Part shown: positions 59,022 to 64,000 of the stretch, in pieces | Layout: each line of letters opens with the position of its first letter | Position numbering within the stretch: position 1 is the first letter of the stretch | Assembly (NCBI GenBank): GCA_038496445.1 | Contig: JALMLS010000305.1 | Span: 52,125-116,124, forward strand | Length of the DNA stretch: 64,000 nucleotides | From: Trichosphaerium sp. ATCC 40318 | Taxonomy: Eukaryota; Discosea; Flabellinia; Trichosidae | Reading direction: 5' to 3' | The notes under the pieces: model-generated | What the model was told of the DNA's origin: nothing | Database searches by the model: none | Seen by the model: the letters and a program-made list of their open reading frames with translations, nothing else | Program-made: the position numbers and the translations under genes

Positions 59022-61153
59022 CTAAGTAGATTTTGAAAAGACATATTGTAGGACTTTTTCCTAAGCAAGTATTTCAAGGGAAAGCAAAAAACATAATGTA
59101 AGAAAAAAAGAAAAAAATTTGCTTTTTCAAAAATAAAGTTTTTTGATATCTAGGAAGGCGTACCTTATAAAAACCGTTGAAAACTTCTATAAACTTCTCC
59201 TTAAAGTCTGTATTATAACAAAAAGGTAAAATAGTTGATAACATTTCAGCAGTTGGCTCAAGATCCTTTGTTTTTCTCATTTCTTCAAACTGTTTAAAAG
59301 CAAAATCAATATTCCTAAAATAAAAAAGAATCATAAGTCACCGAGAACCTCTACTATTTTTTGTTCTAAAAATCATTCCTAGCACTAGTAGACAATAGTA
59401 TAACAAACTACATTGTTGCTGAAAAAAAAAAAACCAAAAATGTGTGGCGTACCCACTATGACAATGAGCGTCAACTAAAATTTCAAAAGTATCAGTTGTT
59501 GGTGAGATTCCTCCGTCTACCATTTCCTTATATACAAACTGAGCTCTAGCAGGCTGCATACATGCTGTACACGTCCTCATAAAGCTATTATAAACATCTG
59601 CACTATTTGTCGATATAACAGACTTTAGAGACTCAAAAACACTTGATGCCTCATCAAGTCCTTGAGCGCTTTGAGTTTTACCAAAACTTTCAATGAAATC
59701 TGAAAAGCAATGACCAGGTACTTCTAAGTCTCTTTCTTCAAGCATATCTACTATCTCTAGCATCTCTTTCTTTGTCTTTATACCTTTTGCAAGAGCTACA
59801 AAAGTGCTAGGAGTCGCTTCATCATACATACTTTCCATTTCATTAAAAGTTGCCCAAGCTCTTGTTGCGTCTCCTGCTTTTAAGCAACCATGGATTAATG
59901 TGTTATATATTTCGCCACGTGTATCAAAACCAATACGTTTTTCATTAGCATTGAATATAACAAATGCTCTATCAATCTCAAGATGAATACAACATACTTT
60001 TATGAGTGCTAAATAAACCTTATCGCTTATTTTAAAATCTTTTTTTCCCATATCATTATACAGATTAAAAGCTTCTTTAAAGTCACCACAGTTCGCACAA
60101 GCTTCAATCATACACCCATAAGCCTCCTACAAATAAAGAATGAGATAATTTTTAAACAGTAAATCCGAAAACGATCGAAAAGAGGAAAACGTTAAATAAG
60201 AATAAAATAAGAAAAAATAAAGTTACAAAGATGTTTCAACGTACCGCAATCACAGATGTACCACGATCCTTGTTTATCATATTACGATAAAATTCTTTTG
60301 CTTTTGTTAGTTCACCAAGTTTACCACACGTTCTAATCAATGCAGCATAGGTACGGTATGTTGGTTTGACTCTATTTTTATTCATTGTATCCAATTGACG
60401 TAAAGCCAAATCAAGCTCATTATGCTCCCCACATTTATCAATGAATACGTTAAACGTATACTCACTCATTCTTACTCCTATACAGTCGTTTAATTGAGCT
60501 ACACAGAAAGTGTACAGAGGTGTCAACAGGTTTCGAAAAAAGGAAAATGTTTTTTTTGTTTAGCGTATAACTATGCTTACGATCGATTTTATGAGCTATG
60601 TATACTTCCTTTGCATCATCCATAGTTGGTGCCAACGCCATTAGTGTACCATAGGACTTTGGTTGGAGTTTGACGCGACTTCTTCTTATTTTGTCGTGTT
60701 CTTCTTTAGCGAACTCGAAATCACCTAACCGGGGCATATGTCTCATGTAGGCTATATTGGGACCAATGTCAGGGTCTGTTTTGTCTTTTTCGTAGAGCTC
60801 TTTTTTATCTGATGAATAGTTAATACAAACGATTCCAAGAGCTTTTTAGTGCGTAGGAAACTACAATAATCGTTTTGACAGTAAGTTCAGAAAAATGCGT
60901 GGGAAATGATTTATAAATGATCCACAGTGGTTGCTTTACCTTCTACGACCCTGTCAGTTGGCAATGCCATCCACTCTGAAAACGAAGAGCGATCATCTAC
61001 TTCCACCGCCATATTAGCATCTAATGAGTATTTACGCAGCGCAGATGTGCACATTGGGCCAATTCGTTGTCTAGCGCCTTGATTTGTTCTACACGCTTTG
61101 ACATTTCTCGCACTGGCGCAGCAAAAAGGCCGGAAGCCTCGCATCATTGCCAT
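59022..61153 (-). CDS. Pentatricopeptide-repeat (PPR) protein, probably mitochondrial
   Basis: Exon 1 (61153 to about 60945) starts MAMMRGFRPFCCASARNVKA, Arg-rich and free of acidic residues, a likely mitochondrial presequence. Exon 2 joins with DKKELYEKDKTDPDIGPNIA and KSYGTLMALAPTMDDAKEVY. Classic 35-residue PPR motifs follow: TFNVFIDKCGEHNELDLALR, YAALIRTCGKLGELTKAKEF, YGCMIEACANCGDFKEAFNL, IYNTLIHGCLKAGDATRAWA, VYNSFMRTCTACMQPARAQF and TFEILVDAHCHSGY. The last short exon adds EKVLQYVFSKST before the stop at 59022. At least six introns, the total is about 620 residues. PPR proteins bind organellar RNA, one motif per base, and act in transcript processing or translation. It is divergently paired with the nuclease-like gene at 61380. 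Confidence 0.88.
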
Positions 61154-61379
61154 CGTGATTGTTGCTTCAACTTAAGTTCAACGCACTTTACTTATCTCTA
61201 ACATCAAGATAAACAACTCACGCGCGACCATAATAGTATTAAAAGCCAGTAGCGAACTCTGTACAGCAAAATAATGAAAATAACTACAGAGCGCTAAAAA
61301 GGCATTAAATGCCAACAAAAGCGCGCTAGGAAGTACCATAGTGGTTATAGAGGAAGAAAACTCTCGTGTCAACATTACA
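61154..61379. promoter_or_regulatory. Bidirectional promoter (PPR gene / nuclease-module gene)
   Basis: Only 226 bp separate the two divergent start codons, so the promoters must overlap. I see no TATA box, and no CACGTG is present here. Confidence 0.5.
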
Positions 61380-63949
61380 CATGAGCGCAGTCGCTAAGAA
61401 AGGCCTGAAGTCGGTGGATGCTAGATTATTAAACAAAACGGTTCAGAATACCGAAAAACGGCCAAAACGGAAGCCAGTAGGTCACTGGGACTCAATACAC
61501 AACATGCACCACATGGTTGAAAGCGTGCTTGCCACAAAGCTCAATATTAAGTGCTGTGACGACTTTTATGACACCACCTACGCACAATGGAGGGCCGCTG
61601 GTGCTAGAGCTGTTTTAGAAAGGTATTCTTTTTTGTTTTGTTTTGTTGAACGTTTTTCTCGCTTATTCTCATCTTGGGGTTTCTCGCGTTTGTCTTGCCT
61701 GAAGGCTGTATATCCTGATTATAAATGGGATGAAAGCAGGTTCAAAGGGTACATTTTGAAGCGTGTTGGACAGTGAATGAGTTATTTACTTTAATATCAG
61801 TACTGGCGATCGTACAGGGCCTTCCATGTATCTTGAATATTTTGATAGAGTGGCAAGGAATGTAGGTGTCATGATTTTGGATGATTGGTATCGTGTTGAT
61901 CTTATAGGGGAAGGCATAGGCAAAAACATTTTGGAGTAAGTGACTTTTTTGCTCTTCTTTTGTCATCTTCGATTACGATCTACTCCGCACAGTGTATACA
62001 CTCTTACAAGACTAATGTGTAACAGCCGATACGGAGGAAGGATAAAGACAATAACAGCGCTTTATCCTGACCATGATTGGCAAGAGGGCAATTTTGTAAC
62101 GTACATGGTTTTTTTGTGAATTTTTTTAAGTTATCTCAATCTCTTCTTTCTTTCATCAACATAAGCGTTGACAAATACTAGGTATTTTCCAAGAGAAAAC
62201 ATAAAGAAAAACAAAGGATCTTGGATAAGTTTGGCATTACAAAGACAGCTCTTCGATAAAATAGCAAAGAAATTGAATCATGATAGCCTTGATTGTTGGT
62301 ACAACACACGAAGAATTGAAGTTGTCAGAAAAGGTGGATCATCTATCATTCAAACGTAAGTATTACAGTCACCCCATGGCATCATTAGTTTATGTTAAAA
62401 TATCAACGCTGTAGGGTGTATGATGGTAGTCTCTACAAAGCTCTAAAGGCCATTTATCCTGAAAAAACATGGTATGCTTGGAAGTTTGTGTACGTTGGGT
62501 TCTAGTACCATTGCTCGTATAATTTGTATGCAGAAAAGCTCAAGCTCGTATATGGACTGATGATAATGTGGTCAAAGAATTTTTAAAGTGTACGTCCTAC
62601 CACAGATAACAACAAAACTCGAGTGCAATCTTCTTTGTTTCTAATACTCGTTTGAAGATGTTGAAGAACAGTTGGGTATTAAAGATCCATCTGAGTGGTA
62701 TGGCGTATCTGGACGAAAGATAGGAAGGTTAGGAGGTACCGGTTTAATGCGTAAGCAAATACTTGGGCATCACTATCCTCACTGCCTTACACTGTTGCAC
62801 CCCGAATATGATTGGGATATGCAAAAATTTCCAAATAAATCTGAAGCTTTCTTGAAGCCAAGGTATCTTCTATTAAACTTTATTGTAATTGAAATATATC
62901 ATAGGCGTAAGCATGGTTTTTGGACTAAAGACGAAAACATCAAGAATTTCCTTAAGGGTACAACCCAATGCAAAAGTTGTTTCTTATTTTTTTCTTAGAT
63001 ATGTCTGTTAAGCTAAATATGGTAAAACCAGAAGACTGGTATCGTGTGTCTATACCTCAATTATTAGCTAATGACGGTGGGGGTATTATATCAAAGTTTC
63101 CTGATTGTCTATCGTTGATACACCCTGAGTTTAAATTTGACAAAAGTCAATTTAAACTAAAGTCAAAAAGAGCGTCACAAAGGTATACCTTCAAAACAAA
63201 TCAATATTAAAAATATCACATGCCATTCATTCGTTCAAACGCTGTTTATCCATATGTATTGCAGTGGCTACCATTTCACTTTTATGAGTGAGATCACTTG
63301 CACAATTTATTTTAGTCTTTTTTATATTCTTCTTTCAGTTTAACAGGTTTACAGAGCTATGCGCATGAGTCTTGAAGTGGTTTTCCCTGAAGAAGAGATA
63401 TTAGAAGATTACTCCATTTCAAACATAGCACCTACTCCTTATCTTAGGATCGTTGTTGACGTGTATATACCTTCTATTAGGCTAGTGGTTGAATATCAAG
63501 GTACATTTTTATTTCAAGTATACCTTCTGCTTTGATTCTAACAAACAATAGGACCTCACCACTTTGAACGGAAAAATATCTACTACTTTGGATCATCCCA
63601 AGCTCAATCGACAAGGGATAAAGAAAAGAAAAAACTATTGGCAGCCGCAGGTACGTTTTGCACTTTTTTTTTTGGAGTGAAAAAAAAGTAAAAAACAACA
63701 GCTATAACCATAAATACAGGTATCTCTGTGGTTCCTATTCCTTATTGGTGGAAAGAAGGAGATGTTGATACCCTAAAATCAACTATAGCTCATTACAGGT
63801 ATGAGCAATAACGTGGGTGTTGAAAAACCAAATTTACTAATACTTTTCTGTTTTTCAGGCCTGATTTGAACCTTCACGTGCCAGAAGGAGTTATGCCTCT
63901 GTTGGACACTAAAGGAAAAGAATACTTAGATTGTGACAATGTAAAATGA
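61380..63949 (+). CDS. Five-module 'DWYRV' protein with C-terminal Vsr/RAP-like nuclease fold
   Basis: Starts MSAVAKKGLKSVDARLLNKT, basic. Five modules of about 45 residues follow, each of the form 'DWYrvs...GGg.li....sl..al..lYPe..Wd..kF': YPDYKWDESRF; LDDWYRVDLIGEGIGKNILE and YPDHDWQEGNF; LDCWYNTRRIEVVRKGG and YPEKTWYAWKF; PSEWYGVSGRKIGRLGG and HPEYDWDMQKF; PEDWYRVSIPQLLANDGGG and HPEFKFDKSQF. The C-terminal domain has VVDVYIPSIRLVVEYQGPHH, STRDKEKKKLLAAAGISVVP and PIPYWWKEGDVDTLKSTI, the layout of a Vsr/PD-(D/E)XK fold also used by organellar RAP domains (Asp, Glu-x-Gln, His, Lys). Ten or more GT-AG introns were spliced consistently (for example after EYQ, AAA and HYR). Probably an organellar nucleic-acid factor; that role is inferred from the fold and from the divergent PPR neighbour. 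Confidence 0.75.
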
Positions 63950-64000
63950 ACGAGATAAACTCGCCTGTAATATAAAAAACTAAAACGGAAAAATTTCTTT

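Noticed and set aside
1-64000. Giant-virus origin of the window (YwqK-like and short-LRR F-box proteins are common there)
   Set aside because: Dense spliceosomal introns, PPR, CPSF6, kexin and receptor genes with signal peptides mark a host nuclear genome. At most single genes may have been acquired.

Overview
The window is AT-rich eukaryotic nuclear DNA, almost certainly from a unicellular protist. The genes are close together and cut by many short GT-AG introns, from 28 nt to about 100 nt. They encode eukaryotic housekeeping and signalling proteins: a CPSF6-like 3'-end processing factor, a Rab GTPase, a PPR protein, a kexin/furin protease and a Frizzled-like receptor. The mix of Frizzled-type and class C receptors recalls Amoebozoa or a related lineage, but I cannot name the organism from this sequence.

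Layout. 1-3.5 kb: a decayed beta-propeller surface-protein gene, an actin fragment and an intact F-box/LRR gene. 4.0-6.3 kb: a single-TM adhesin-like gene ('family A'). 7.6-11.6 kb: a secreted lipocalin and a 12-exon PurF (first step of purine synthesis). 12.1-13.3 kb: a broken F-box/LRR gene. 13.5-33.0 kb: the most unusual region. Three tandem minus-strand paralogues ('B', 'C', 'D') each encode a secreted right-handed beta-helix ectodomain, a GABA-B-like class C seven-TM domain and a cytosolic tail that is coiled coil. A second family A gene (A') lies among them, with a relic of another, and an inverted decayed receptor copy ('E') follows at 34 kb. All five of A, A', B, C and D carry CACGTG within 80 bp of the start codon.

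35.3-47.3 kb, all minus strand: a disordered basic protein, the CPSF6-like factor, a membrane-anchored kexin-like protease and a Frizzled-like receptor. 48.7-54.5 kb: a small gene with a TATA box, an Atg22-like transporter remnant, F-box/LRR genes and remnants, and a possible PB1-domain protein. 54.9-64 kb: a Rab GTPase with a 24-nt microexon in its P-loop, an intronless YwqK/MORN-like repeat gene, and a divergent pair made of a mitochondrial-looking PPR protein and a protein with five 'DWYRV...YPE.dW' modules ending in a Vsr/RAP-like nuclease fold.

Together the accessory part looks like a receptor and adhesin locus growing and decaying by tandem duplication, inversion, gene conversion and in-frame repeat expansion, beside birth and death of F-box/LRR genes. 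Exon boundaries are given only where I spliced the gene by eye. Elsewhere the outer limits are the supported start and stop codons, with the exon structure partial.
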